NCBI GenBank assembly: GCA_029243605.1
Contig: JAQWRT010000045.1
Coordinates: forward strand, 1 to 64,000
DNA: 64,000 nt
Direction of reading: 5' to 3'
From: Myxococcota bacterium
GTDB taxonomy: Bacteria; Myxococcota_A; UBA9160; UBA4427
In this document: positions 34,965 through 44,436 of the stretch, piece by piece
Layout of the letters: the number at the start of each line of letters is the position of its first letter
How positions within the stretch are numbered: position 1 is the first letter of the stretch
The notes under the pieces: generated by a model
Told to the model about the DNA's origin: nothing
What the model saw: the letters and a program-made list of their open reading frames with translations, nothing else
The model's database searches: none
Position numbers and translations under genes: made by a program

Positions 34965-35714
34965 CTAACCCATATAGGCCTGGCCACCGTCCACAGCGAT
35001 ACTCTGACCGTTGACATAAGCGCAATCGTCGGAGCAAAGAGTGGCAACGAAGCGACCAATATCTTCTTCGCATTCTCCCACTCTCCTCATGGGTATTGAA
35101 GCGATGAACGCCGCGGACTCTTCCGGGTTATTCTCGATCCAGTATTCCAAGCCCGGTGACTTGGCGTGGGGGAGAATCACATTGCTCCGGATACCATCGG
35201 CTGCCCACTCGCTGGCAGCGCCTCGAGTAAGGGCCCGAATCGCCTCCTTGACCGCCGCGTAGCCGCTATAACCCGCGGCATCCCAGCGCTTCGAGGCGGT
35301 ACTCGCGAGGTTGACGATGGAGCCGCCACCCACCAGATAGGGTCTGCAAAGCTTCATCAAGCGCAGGGTCGCGAGTGGACCCGACTCCCAGCCTGCCCCG
35401 AAAGCTTCATCGCTCAATTCTCGGATCGGGCCCAGGGGCACTTCTTGGGCATTATTCACCAAGATGTCGATAGTTTCGAAATCCTCGACCGTTTTTTTCA
35501 CAGCGGCTTCTAGAGAAGGAAGGCTCTTCACATTGCATTCAACGGCGATCGCTTGACCTCCGCGATCGCTGATCATTTCTACAGTTTTCTCGCACTTCGC
35601 AAGGGTTCTTCCCGCGACTGAAACCCTCGCCCCCCTGTCTGCCAGGGCAAGCGCGATTCCCTGACCAACTCCCTGCCCTGCCCCGGTGATAAGCGCGACT
35701 TTTCCTTCGAGCAT
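34965..35714 (-). CDS. Short-chain dehydrogenase/reductase
   Basis: 249 residues. The NAD(P) loop is TGAGQGVGQGIA. NNAQEVPLG replaces the common NNAG. The catalytic set is Ser in ASTASKR and Tyr/Lys in YSGYAAVKEAIRAL. The C-terminal DGGQAYMG is standard. The ATG at 35714 follows GGGAGAGG. It is the last of three minus-strand genes with TauD-like and crotonase genes (45-nt gaps), which look like a small catabolic operon. Confidence 0.85.
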   Translation of the reverse strand: MLEGKVALITGAGQGVGQGIALALADRGARVSVAGRTLAKCEKTVEMISDRGGQAIAVECNVKSLPSLEAAVKKTVEDFETIDILVNNAQEVPLGPIRELSDEAFGAGWESGPLATLRLMKLCRPYLVGGGSIVNLASTASKRWDAAGYSGYAAVKEAIRALTRGAASEWAADGIRSNVILPHAKSPGLEYWIENNPEESAAFIASIPMRRVGECEEDIGRFVATLCSDDCAYVNGQSIAVDGGQAYMG

Positions 35715-35759
35715 GACCTCTCCCTAGTCCGATAAATTAGAATTCTTCCCGATGGGAAT

Positions 35760-36629
35760 TCAGGATCTGCTCTTGAGGTAATCCTTGAGCATCCGGTCAT
35801 GGCGGCTTGTGTCACTGGGGCCACCCTGCCTTCTGTAGGGGGGCCAGCGCGGTGCCTCTCCTTCGATTTTATCTCCCATAACCGTCACTCGTTGGATCAC
35901 ACGTTCACCTTCGAAATCGTTCAAGACATTGTGTTGAGTCGAGCGGTTATCCCACATGGCAACCGTACCCGGCTGCCATCGATAACGAACCGTAAACCGA
36001 GGACTCTTCACCCAATTGGTCAGATAATCGAGGAAAACCCTGCTTTCCGCGACGCTGAACTCGACGATTCTACGAGTGAAGTGCTCGTTGACGAAAAGGC
36101 ATTTTCGACCCGTCTCCGGATGAACGCGAACCATAGGATGAATAAACATCACCTCGGGTCTCCCATGAGGCTCAGCATTATGGAGCGCCGACAAACCCTC
36201 ACAGAGATCGCGCAAAGGAGGCGATAGTTCCTCGAAGGCGAGAGCTGTGTTGGTCCACAGCGTATCACCACCGACCTCAGGGCATGCCATGATCTGAAGG
36301 ATCGAATACAGGGCTGGCTTGGGTAAAAAACTTAAGTCGCTATGCCATTCGTCTGCAACACCGCCGCGGCTCGCCTTGAGGATGAACAGCCTCTGCTCTT
36401 CGTCAATATTCGTGAGATGGGGGTGCCCTTCGAGTTCTCCGAAATGTTCGCCGAACGCCACGTGTTCTTCCTGATCGAGGTGCTGATCAGGAAAGAAGAG
36501 GACCTTATGCTCGCAAAGAAGATTCGGGATCTCAGAGATCAGGGCTTCGTTCGCATCCGCGAGTTTGACCCCGCGCACCTCCGCCCCCAGAGCCGCCGAA
36601 AGCCGTTTAACTTGGAATCCGCTACCCAT
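35760..36629 (-). CDS. TauD/TfdA-family 2-oxoglutarate dioxygenase
   Basis: 289 residues from ATG 36629 (GGGAGAAGG upstream). The Fe(II) ligands are His/Asp in EWHSDLSF (~residues 100-107) and the distal His in DNRSTQHNVL. The 2-oxoglutarate Arg is in the following RVIQRVTV. TauD-type enzymes oxidatively remove sulfonate or aryl-ether groups or hydroxylate the substrate. An adjacent sulfate/sulfonate theme in the window is suggestive, but the specificity pocket cannot be read. Confidence 0.85.
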   Translation of the reverse strand: MGSGFQVKRLSAALGAEVRGVKLADANEALISEIPNLLCEHKVLFFPDQHLDQEEHVAFGEHFGELEGHPHLTNIDEEQRLFILKASRGGVADEWHSDLSFLPKPALYSILQIMACPEVGGDTLWTNTALAFEELSPPLRDLCEGLSALHNAEPHGRPEVMFIHPMVRVHPETGRKCLFVNEHFTRRIVEFSVAESRVFLDYLTNWVKSPRFTVRYRWQPGTVAMWDNRSTQHNVLNDFEGERVIQRVTVMGDKIEGEAPRWPPYRRQGGPSDTSRHDRMLKDYLKSRS

Positions 36630-36676
36630 CGCCTTCTCCCTTGAAACGCATCGGAAACCCTGGCCGGGTTTCAACT

Positions 36677-37498
36677 TTATCGACCTTCGAAGCTCGGCTT
36701 CTTCTTTTCGATGAAGGCCTGAACCGCGGCTTTGTGATCTTTTGTCAGCGAGGTATGGACATGGTGCGTCGCCTCAAGATCCATACACTCGCCCATATCT
36801 CCAGAGACTGCGCGATTGATATTCTCTTTCATATAGCGGTACGCGACAGTAGGCCCCGTGGCTATTCGTTGGGCGATGGCCATGGTTTCTTTCTCGAGTT
36901 GGTCCTCGGAGAAAACGCGATTCACAAGCCCGAGCCTCTCGGCCTCTACCGCGGAGATCTTCTCGGAGAGGTAATAGAGTTCGCGGGTCTTAGCGGCACC
37001 GATCAGCCCTGTCATAAAGAAGGTGCCTCCCCAATCTCCGCTAAAGCCAATATTGGCGAAGGCCGTGGTCATAATCGCGTTCTCTGAGGCAAACCGAAGA
37101 TCGCATGCGAGCGCCAGCCCCAGCCCCGCGCCCGCTGCCGCGCCGGGCAGCATGGCGATGACGGGTTTGGGCATTTCGTAGATACGGCCCGCCGTTCCTC
37201 GCTGGGCGAGTCGCTGGCGATGAATAGCGTCGTCAATACCGCGACCCGTACCACCAGACTCGGCCATACCCTTGACATCGCCTCCGGCGCAAAAAGCACC
37301 CCCCGTCCCGGTCAAGACGATACAGCCCACATCCGGAGAACTCTCTGCTTCGATCAGCGCTCTCTCCAACCCAACCAACATCGCGCCGGAAAGTGCGTTG
37401 CGGCGCTTGGGTCGATTCATGGTCAAAACGGCGATGCGATTTTCGATCCGGCCCAGGATATCGTCGCTGCCGGTTTCTATGGTTCGGCTTTCACTCAT
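36677..37498 (-). CDS. Enoyl-CoA hydratase/isomerase (crotonase) family
   Basis: 273 residues of the crotonase fold. NRPKRRNALSGAM, the oxyanion-hole segments GGAFCAGGDVK and LPGAAAGAGLGLALACDLR are clear. The position of the first catalytic Glu (QPE in hydratases) reads FANIGF, so it is Asn. The second (TRELYYL) is kept, and an Asp appears in GFSGDWGGT. Dienoyl/isomerase-type or other crotonase chemistry is therefore as likely as plain hydration. The ATG follows GAGGAGAG. It is the first gene of the TauD-SDR group. Confidence 0.85.
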   Translation of the reverse strand: MSESRTIETGSDDILGRIENRIAVLTMNRPKRRNALSGAMLVGLERALIEAESSPDVGCIVLTGTGGAFCAGGDVKGMAESGGTGRGIDDAIHRQRLAQRGTAGRIYEMPKPVIAMLPGAAAGAGLGLALACDLRFASENAIMTTAFANIGFSGDWGGTFFMTGLIGAAKTRELYYLSEKISAVEAERLGLVNRVFSEDQLEKETMAIAQRIATGPTVAYRYMKENINRAVSGDMGECMDLEATHHVHTSLTKDHKAAVQAFIEKKKPSFEGR

Positions 37499-37544
37499 GC
37501 TGGGCTCTCCTCACTGGGGCAGTGAAATTTTCAGGCTTGCCAAG

Positions 37545-38156
37545 TTAGCGCACATCAATCCCGGACTCGTAGTAGCCCTTCATGCTCTGCCCCAGGGCCT
37601 CCATGCTCGAGCGCATCTCGGCGTTCAGGACTGCGGAATCCAGCCACTCCCCCAACCGGCCACCAACGGGTCGGTAGGAAATCATGAGGGAAAGGAAAGT
37701 GCCGTCGGCGTTCTCGCCTTCGATCCAATAGCGAAAGTTTGCGCTCTCGAAAGGGACCGGCGGCCCCTCAGGCCCCCGATGGAGTCGAATAATGAAACCC
37801 CTCCCCTCCTCCCACTCGACCACGGTCTCGTCGAGAGTACTTCCGCCCTCTTGGAGAATGCGGCGGCTTGCACCAACCCCCTTCGCCTGCGGCGTCAGCA
37901 TCTCAACCCCCTCGACCCCCGGCACATAATGGTGCGCCAAGCGCAGGTCCTGAAGCTTTTGCCAGACGGCCGCTTGGGGCAACCCCACGACGAACTCGGA
38001 CCGGGCTTGGCTCCAAGCCTCTGGGCGGCTTGCAGGCACCTCACTCAGCAGGGCGAGCACCACAATGATCCCCAGACAGATTCCGAAGAAGACTCGGACC
38101 CACCTGCGCGCGGACTTCGCACGGTTCATCCCACGGGTGGGATCTGTTTCGCTCAT
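37545..38156 (-). CDS. Membrane-anchored SRPBCC (START-like) protein
   Basis: 203 residues. An N-terminal anchor (~residues 22-42, VFFGICLGIIVVLALLSEV) precedes a SRPBCC helix-grip domain: EFVVGLPQAAVWQKLQDLRL, then the strand run DETVVEWEEGRGFIIRL and SLMISYRPVGGRLG and a long C-terminal helix. Such domains bind hydrophobic ligands, and many are coenzyme Q-binding or cyclase-like. There is a GGAGGAGG site about 12 nt upstream of the ATG. Function unassigned. Confidence 0.75.
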   Translation of the reverse strand: MSETDPTRGMNRAKSARRWVRVFFGICLGIIVVLALLSEVPASRPEAWSQARSEFVVGLPQAAVWQKLQDLRLAHHYVPGVEGVEMLTPQAKGVGASRRILQEGGSTLDETVVEWEEGRGFIIRLHRGPEGPPVPFESANFRYWIEGENADGTFLSLMISYRPVGGRLGEWLDSAVLNAEMRSSMEALGQSMKGYYESGIDVR

Positions 38157-38207
38157 GCTCTCTCTCCTCCTCCGGCGCCCCAGTGCGAACTTCTCACAAG
38201 CACTCGC

Positions 38208-40442
38208 CTAGAAGCGAAAAGTCCACTCGAATTTGATGAGAGGTTCGCTGCGGGTAGCGGTAATACCATCCCGGGTATTGAGCCCCTGATTGAAGACGAT
38301 GAATAGATCTCGGCCATCCTCGATAATCCAGTGGATACGGCTGTTGATCCCCGCCGTATCCGTCACGTTGTCCCATTGGCCAACGGTGATCCATGCGAGA
38401 TTGGGCGTGAACTGGTAGTTGATTCGTGCGCGAACTAAGTGAGTCTTGAAGTCGCCTTGGGGAAGGCTGACGTCGTTGAACACATAATCCACCTCAAAGA
38501 GCCAATGAAAATTGGGACGCCACGTGATCTCCGGAGCAATGCTCGTGGAGGTTCCCCCGAAAAAACCTCCTGAAGTCACCTGAATCGCACCTTGGAGTTG
38601 GCGATTTCGACTGGTCTGGACCCGAACATAGCCGCGATCCACCGGATAACTACCCGGAGGAATGACAATATCGTCTCCGGTGGGGTCCTTAGAGCAATCT
38701 CCCGAGTAGATTCCGTCCGAACCTGGATCCACAATGAAGCACTGGTCGAGGTGTTCATAATCATGTCGGTATGCCACAGCGATAGAGTCACCGATATCAC
38801 TTGAAATTTTGATCGGCAAAAAATTGAATTGTGCTGATCGAATCTCATTATCCATATCGGTGACCATATAACCCGAGACCTTGGTATCGAGAGTCCGAAC
38901 GTAACCGCCCCAACGCAAACGATTGCGGTAGGAACCGTCGTAGCGACGAATACCCACACGGTTCACGAAGCCAATCGCTGGGTTGAAATTTTCTTGAATT
39001 TCAACCGCGCCGACTTTCCAGTTCGTTCGATCATTTGGGTACTCGACCAGGGCCCCGAAAGACGACTCGTTCCCTTTTAATCCGCCCGTGAAACTCTGGG
39101 TAAACCAGGCCTGGCCGTTGAGGGTCTGGCCTCCGTTGAAATCGCTGTTCCGATAATTGAAATCCAGACCCGCCACGGCATTATCCGCTCCCCCATCCGG
39201 GCTTCCGCTCGTGAAGATGGCACCGACACTCGACTCCTCGAGGACATTCAGGGCCACACGTCCGACAGCGACATTTTGTCTTCCGACGCCCTCATGCTCG
39301 TCGAGAACGACATCCATAAAACCAAATTTCAGGTTACCCACCCGCCCGGTCACCTTACCCCCAGCGAGCACGTCTACGACGTCTCCCGCAGGCGTCAGTC
39401 CGATACGGCGCGAGTCAAACGGGTTGCCATTCTTGCGAGCGTATTTATCGCCAAAATTGGCGTAATCGAAGATCAGCGCATCCTGGAGGAAGAAGGCTCG
39501 CTTTTCGGGAAAAAAGAGAGCGAACCTCGAAAGGCTGACCTGGCGATCGTCGACCTCGGTCTCGGCAAATCCGGAATTCGTGGTCACTGAAGCGACGACC
39601 GAAGGGTAGAGATTGTAGAAGACGTCCAGGCTGGGCTCGACTTTGTTCTCGGGCGGGACTCCCTCCACGCGCTCATCTATCCGCGCGAAAGTTGTCGAGG
39701 GAGCAATCGAGAGCCCAAGCCCCTGATCAATTCCCCGCATGCCCACGATGCTTCCTGCAACGCCGAAATCACTCGCAAAACGCGTGGGGTCTGTGTCGGT
39801 CCAGCGAATCTGTTCGTCGTTGCGCCGAATACCCCGGGAAAAATTGAACCCCCAAATATCGGAATCCGGATTAAAATTCAGCGAGTGGTACGGAATAGCG
39901 ACCTCAACGCTCCAGCCTCCGGAGTCGATGGTGGCCTCGGCAAACCAGAGGGTTTGCCAATCTCCATTATAAGCATCGCCCTCCACGAGTACGTCGTGAC
40001 GAGAACCCCGAGGGTTAACCTCGAAGGCGTAGCCGTTGCGATGATCGTTAAACGTATCGATGGCGATCACGATGCGATCGTCGTACCACGCCATGGCATC
40101 GCGCAGCATCAGATTGGCCACGATGGCTTGGGGGTCAGTATCGTGGCAGCGCACACCGAAATAGATGAATTCACCGTCCGTCATGATGCGAACGTCGGTC
40201 TTCTGGGAGGGTTCGGCGCCGGGAACGGGCGTCACCTGGCTGAATTGATCGATGAGAGCGGCTTTCTCCCAGACCGGATCGTCGAGTCGTCCGTCGATTT
40301 CCGGCGCTGTTTCGCTCCAAACGATAGTCACGCTCGGTCGGGGCTCTTCCGCGCCGGCCGATTGGGCTACGAGTCCCAAAGAGAATAGGATCAGTCCCAA
40401 AGCCCTGAATTTATTCGTTACGCCGACCACTTCTGAATCCAT
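38208..40442 (-). CDS. Outer-membrane protein with CBM9-like and DUF5916 domains
   Basis: 744 residues. Signal peptide (cleavage near AQSAGA), then a family-9 carbohydrate-binding-like beta-sandwich (~residues 35-230: PEIDGRLDDPVWEKA, YFGVRCHDTDP, YAFEVNPRGSRHDVL). The rest is DUF5916 with strand-rich repeats ending in the aromatic F (KFEWTFRF) that marks an outer-membrane beta-barrel. It is probably a surface protein that binds a polysaccharide or other polymer. The family has no proven function. Confidence 0.85.
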   Translation of the reverse strand: MDSEVVGVTNKFRALGLILFSLGLVAQSAGAEEPRPSVTIVWSETAPEIDGRLDDPVWEKAALIDQFSQVTPVPGAEPSQKTDVRIMTDGEFIYFGVRCHDTDPQAIVANLMLRDAMAWYDDRIVIAIDTFNDHRNGYAFEVNPRGSRHDVLVEGDAYNGDWQTLWFAEATIDSGGWSVEVAIPYHSLNFNPDSDIWGFNFSRGIRRNDEQIRWTDTDPTRFASDFGVAGSIVGMRGIDQGLGLSIAPSTTFARIDERVEGVPPENKVEPSLDVFYNLYPSVVASVTTNSGFAETEVDDRQVSLSRFALFFPEKRAFFLQDALIFDYANFGDKYARKNGNPFDSRRIGLTPAGDVVDVLAGGKVTGRVGNLKFGFMDVVLDEHEGVGRQNVAVGRVALNVLEESSVGAIFTSGSPDGGADNAVAGLDFNYRNSDFNGGQTLNGQAWFTQSFTGGLKGNESSFGALVEYPNDRTNWKVGAVEIQENFNPAIGFVNRVGIRRYDGSYRNRLRWGGYVRTLDTKVSGYMVTDMDNEIRSAQFNFLPIKISSDIGDSIAVAYRHDYEHLDQCFIVDPGSDGIYSGDCSKDPTGDDIVIPPGSYPVDRGYVRVQTSRNRQLQGAIQVTSGGFFGGTSTSIAPEITWRPNFHWLFEVDYVFNDVSLPQGDFKTHLVRARINYQFTPNLAWITVGQWDNVTDTAGINSRIHWIIEDGRDLFIVFNQGLNTRDGITATRSEPLIKFEWTFRF

Positions 40443-40450
40443 CTTTATCT

Positions 40451-40510
40451 CGGGTTTCGAAAAACCCGGCTCATCTCATCAACCCAGAGCCCGCCGATAA
40501 AATTGGCGGG
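40451..40510. other. Two short hairpins between the DUF4097-like and DUF5916 genes
   Basis: CGGGTTT-CGAA-AAACCCG (40451-40468) and CCCGCC-N9-GGCGGG (40490-40510) are both perfect inverted repeats in the 99-bp gap between two minus-strand genes. Neither is followed by a U-run on the minus strand, so neither is a textbook terminator. They may protect a processed mRNA end or act as operators. Confidence 0.35.
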
Positions 40511-40541
40511 GCTGAAAACCAGATCTCGCCTCACACGAGAC

Positions 40542-41420
40542 TCAGCGCAGTTCGTTCGGAGGAAGCGCCCGAATATCGACGGGGCCCGTTGCGCTGGATA
40601 CCTGTAAGAACCACGGCACTTCTCCCAGCTTCAATTCCGAAAAACCACCTTCGTTGATGAGGGCTGCCTCGGGGTAAGCATCCAGTCGCTTGCTAATGGG
40701 GCCTTTGCTCTTCACGAAGAGCGTCAAGTCTGGTCGGTTCAATACATCCACGTGAATACGACCACTTTCGGTGCTCACGCGCGCGGGCCGCTCGACTGCG
40801 GGCTTACGAATCACCGCCACCAACTCGCCTTCCCGGGTTTCGGCCTCGAGGGCTCGGCTGGTCGTCACGCGAAGCCGACCCGAGCCGGTCTTGGCCGACA
40901 GGTCTCGGTCGACTCCCTTCACTTCGATCAAGCCCTTATCGGTCTCGACCACCATGCGCCCTCCGGACGGAACCAGCACCGCCAGATCGATGCGCCCGTT
41001 CAAGCTGCCGTCGGGCCGGCGCTTCTCGGCGCTGGGGTATCGGGTCCGCACAACGACTACGCCGTCCTCGTGGGTAATCAGAACCTCCGCGTCTGCCTGA
41101 TCCGGGGCGAAGCGCTGGATCGTTGCGGCGACGAGGAGCTTGCCATCGCCGCTACTGCGTCCCCGCACATCTCCCAACCGATTGGAGACCCGCAGCAGCG
41201 AGGCTTCCGGCAGTTCGGCCGACTGCCGGGTCGTCTGGATCCACACCTCGGGCTGGGTTCCATCGGCTTCAGCGCAGTCGGCTCCACTCACCGGAAAAAG
41301 CCAGAGGGCGAGGAGCAGACCCGCGAGCCGCACCCCGCGAGACCGCGCACCGGACGTGGGGTCCCCCTGCAGGGGATGCCCCCCGCCACTGGGAGTCGGC
41401 ATAAAGAGAGCATAAACCAT
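40542..41420 (-). CDS. Exported DUF4097-like beta-solenoid protein
   Basis: About 292 residues from ATG 41420 or 286 from ATG 41402; neither has a good ribosome site, so the start is uncertain. A hydrophobic signal (LAGLLLALWLFPVSG, cleavage near ADC) precedes a mature part made of short beta repeats: LRVSNRLGDVRG, LAVLVPSGGRMVVETDKGLIEV, LSAKTGSGRLRVTTSR and VSTESGRIHVDVLN. This is the DUF4097 ladder of unknown adhesin-like function. It is divergent from the PEP-CTERM gene. Confidence 0.7.
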   Translation of the reverse strand: MVYALFMPTPSGGGHPLQGDPTSGARSRGVRLAGLLLALWLFPVSGADCAEADGTQPEVWIQTTRQSAELPEASLLRVSNRLGDVRGRSSGDGKLLVAATIQRFAPDQADAEVLITHEDGVVVVRTRYPSAEKRRPDGSLNGRIDLAVLVPSGGRMVVETDKGLIEVKGVDRDLSAKTGSGRLRVTTSRALEAETREGELVAVIRKPAVERPARVSTESGRIHVDVLNRPDLTLFVKSKGPISKRLDAYPEAALINEGGFSELKLGEVPWFLQVSSATGPVDIRALPPNELR

Positions 41421-41580
41421 TGTTTTTAATGACACTTTAGTTCCTCGAAAAATAGCCCTCGGCCGCGCCCCAGGATCATGCCAGAATGTGGAGACCCGGA
41501 CGCAACGAAGCTCGCAAACCCGCGAATGACTGCCCTGAGGCCACCGAGTGCACTCCAGAAAAAGCGTAGCGAATTGGCTC

Positions 41581-44424
41581 ATGGCGCGATTTTCCGAACT
41601 TCCCCCCAACCTACACCCATCGCGAGCGACCGCATCCCTTGCGCTGGCCCTGGTCGCCTTGGTCGGAGGGGGCGAACTCGCCCTCGCCCAACCCCAGCCG
41701 ATCCACCCGGCAACCGTGGTCCGGGGCGCCGAGGCCATGCCCCCAGTCCCCGCCCAATTCTCCGATATCGACCTGCGCTCGATTCCCGTTCGCCAGTCCT
41801 GGAGGGCTGGAGAGGGCATCCGCTTCGTGCCCCGGCGCTTCCACCTCAGCGCAAAACTGGTCGACGCCCAGAGCAAGGCCAAGAAACCCGTTGGCAAACA
41901 CACCGACCCTCTCCTCGAGATTCAGTCCCAAGTAGGTGCAACCAGGGCATTCTCCCAGACCGAACTCAACTTCGGAGGGGGAGGCTTCACCGGCGTATCG
42001 CCGCCGGATAACGTGGGCGATATCGGGTCCCTTTATTATATCCAATCGACGAACGCGTCGGCGGGCTCGCTCTTCAGGGTTTATAACAAGGAAACTGGAG
42101 ACCTCGTCGCGGGTCCCCTCAGTATGGATTCGCTCACGACAGGCTTGGCGAATTGTTCGCAGGGTGCGGGTGACCCCATCGTCCTCTACGACAGTTTCGC
42201 CGGCCGTTGGCTCCTTTCCGAGTTCTCCGATACGGGAAACAAACTCTGCGTCTACATCAGTGCCACCGGCGACCCTCTGGCTGGGGGGTGGTACGGCTAC
42301 GAGTTTTCCGCGCCCCAATTTCCTGACTATCCCAAATACGGAGTCTGGCACGACGCCTATTATGTGGGCACCAACGAATCAGCGGGCCCTGGGGTCTACG
42401 CGCTGGATCGAACGAGCATGCTCGCCGGACAACCCGCCAGCATGCAACGCTTTACAGCCCCATCTCTAGCCGGCTTCGGTTTCCAGATGATCAACCCCGC
42501 CGATGCAGACGGCTCGATCCTGCCGCCGGCGGGAACTCCTAACTTCTTCGTCCGCCATAATGACGATGAGTCGCATAATCCTTCCTCGAATAATCCGTCG
42601 AGCGATTTTCTCGAGATTTTCGAATTTCAAGTCGACTTCGCGAACCCGACCAACTCCACCTTTACCGGACCTCTCCAGATCCCCATCGCCGAATTTGACT
42701 CGAATATTTGCGGGCTCGTCTCTTTCATTTGCATCGCCCAACCCAACGGCGGAATCGGCCTCGACCCCCTGCGTGAAGTCTCGATGTTTCGGGTTCAATA
42801 CCGCAACAAGGGCGCGAGCGAGAGCCTCGTAGGAAGTCACGCGACAGACGTCGACAACACCGACCACTCCGGGGTTCGTTGGTGGGAACTGATCCGGAGC
42901 GGTGGTGGCCCATGGAGCCTCGTCCAGGAGGGAACTTACGCACCCGACGGTGATAGCCGCTGGATGTCGAGTGTGGCCACCGATGGCGATGGCAATCTTG
43001 CCGTCGGGTATAGCGTTGGGAGCGCTTCTCTCGAAGCGGGCTTCCGCTACAACGGGCGGCTCCAGGCCGATCCTCTAGGCACCCTGACCCAGGGCGAGAC
43101 CACCATTATCGCCGGCGCGGGTACACACTCCAACGAACGCTGGGGCGATTACAGCTCGATGAGCGTCGACCCCGTCGACGATTGCACCTTCTGGTATACC
43201 AACGAGTACGCTCGCTCGAACGGTTCCTGGGGGACCCAGATCGGAAAATTCAAGTTCGATGCCTGCGGAACCCCTGGCATCGTCCTAACCGCATCGGATC
43301 TGTCCCAAACTGTTTGTGCCCCGGGCAGTACCACCCCTATAACGCTTCAGGTGAACAGCTCAGGCGGCTTTTCCGGCAGTACCGACCTTTCCTTTCCCTA
43401 TCTTCCTCCCGGCATCACGGGCACGTTTTCGGCGAGTCCCGTCACTCCCACCGCCCAGAGCACCGTCAACTTCGCGATTCAGCCGGGCACCACTCCTGCT
43501 TATCATCCGATCGAAATCTTGGCTACGCCGATCGGAGCCGACGCCCAGAGCCTGCAGGCGAATATCCAGGTATTCACTCAAGTTCCAGACGTGCCCAATA
43601 TTCAGATTCCCGTCGATGGCGCGGTCAATATTCCGCGGAAAGCGCCCTTCAACTGGCTTCCCAGCTATCAGGCCGAAAACTATACGGTCGAAGCCGACGA
43701 TGACCCTTCGTTTTCCAGCATCGATTTCACGGCCACCGGCGCCGGCAGCCAGGTCATCGCGGAGACCCCTCTCCTCGAAAATACAACCTATTATTGGCGT
43801 ATCCGAAGCACCAATGCCTGTGGCGAGTCGACGACAGCGGTTCGTAGTTTTACCACCAGCTCGGCCGATCTCTTCTGTAATAACCCCGCCTTGGCGATCC
43901 CGGATAGTGGCTCGGTCTCGGACAGTATGACACTCACCCAAGGTGGGACGCTGACCGGGCTCGATATGACCCTAAATGTCAGCCACACCTACGTCGGCGA
44001 TCTCAAGTTCACCTTAACCCACCAGGACACGGGAACTTCGGCGCTCCTCATAGACCGCCCGGGTGTCCCTGCGAGCACCTACGGATGCAGTCAAAATAAT
44101 ATCAACGCTACACTTTCTGATTCGGCGTCCCTTCCCGTAGAGAACGAATGTCATACCAGCACACCCGCTATCGTTGGAACCCTCTCTCCGAATAATCCCC
44201 TTTCGGTCTTCACGGGTGAGGATCTCTCCGGAACTTGGGTTCTCCTCGCCGAAGACGCCGTATCCGCCGACACTGGCACACTCGACCAATGGTGTATCGC
44301 CCCAACCCAGGTTCCCGAACCGAGCAGTTCTCTCCTGCTGGTCAGTGGCGTTCTCTTCCTGCTCGGAAGCCAGACCCTACGCCGCCGGGAATCGTGCTCG
44401 AAGGTGCATGAGGAAGTCCGCTAA
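41581..44424 (+). CDS. PEP-CTERM surface protein with P-domain
   Basis: 947 residues from ATG 41581 (a GTG at 41548 would add 11). A signal peptide (core LALALVALVGGGELALA) is followed by a large beta-propeller-like region (~90-560). Then come Ig-like and fibronectin-III-like domains (~570-765, YYWRIRSTNACGESTT) and a proprotein-convertase P-domain (~768-910, SVFTGEDLSGTWVLLAEDAV). The tail has the exosortase signal VPEPSSSLLLVSGVLFLLGS with QTLRRR at 44311-44388 (~residues 911-936): PEP motif, hydrophobic helix, Arg cluster. About 11 extra residues follow. It is the clearest substrate of the exosortase at 545. The TonB receptor follows 12 nt later. Confidence 0.9.
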   Translation: MARFSELPPNLHPSRATASLALALVALVGGGELALAQPQPIHPATVVRGAEAMPPVPAQFSDIDLRSIPVRQSWRAGEGIRFVPRRFHLSAKLVDAQSKAKKPVGKHTDPLLEIQSQVGATRAFSQTELNFGGGGFTGVSPPDNVGDIGSLYYIQSTNASAGSLFRVYNKETGDLVAGPLSMDSLTTGLANCSQGAGDPIVLYDSFAGRWLLSEFSDTGNKLCVYISATGDPLAGGWYGYEFSAPQFPDYPKYGVWHDAYYVGTNESAGPGVYALDRTSMLAGQPASMQRFTAPSLAGFGFQMINPADADGSILPPAGTPNFFVRHNDDESHNPSSNNPSSDFLEIFEFQVDFANPTNSTFTGPLQIPIAEFDSNICGLVSFICIAQPNGGIGLDPLREVSMFRVQYRNKGASESLVGSHATDVDNTDHSGVRWWELIRSGGGPWSLVQEGTYAPDGDSRWMSSVATDGDGNLAVGYSVGSASLEAGFRYNGRLQADPLGTLTQGETTIIAGAGTHSNERWGDYSSMSVDPVDDCTFWYTNEYARSNGSWGTQIGKFKFDACGTPGIVLTASDLSQTVCAPGSTTPITLQVNSSGGFSGSTDLSFPYLPPGITGTFSASPVTPTAQSTVNFAIQPGTTPAYHPIEILATPIGADAQSLQANIQVFTQVPDVPNIQIPVDGAVNIPRKAPFNWLPSYQAENYTVEADDDPSFSSIDFTATGAGSQVIAETPLLENTTYYWRIRSTNACGESTTAVRSFTTSSADLFCNNPALAIPDSGSVSDSMTLTQGGTLTGLDMTLNVSHTYVGDLKFTLTHQDTGTSALLIDRPGVPASTYGCSQNNINATLSDSASLPVENECHTSTPAIVGTLSPNNPLSVFTGEDLSGTWVLLAEDAVSADTGTLDQWCIAPTQVPEPSSSLLLVSGVLFLLGSQTLRRRESCSKVHEEVR

Positions 44425-44436
44425 TCTCGTCGGGTG

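Noticed and set aside
44014-44289. Minus-strand ORF opposite the PEP-CTERM gene
   Set aside because: Shadow of the P-domain coding region.
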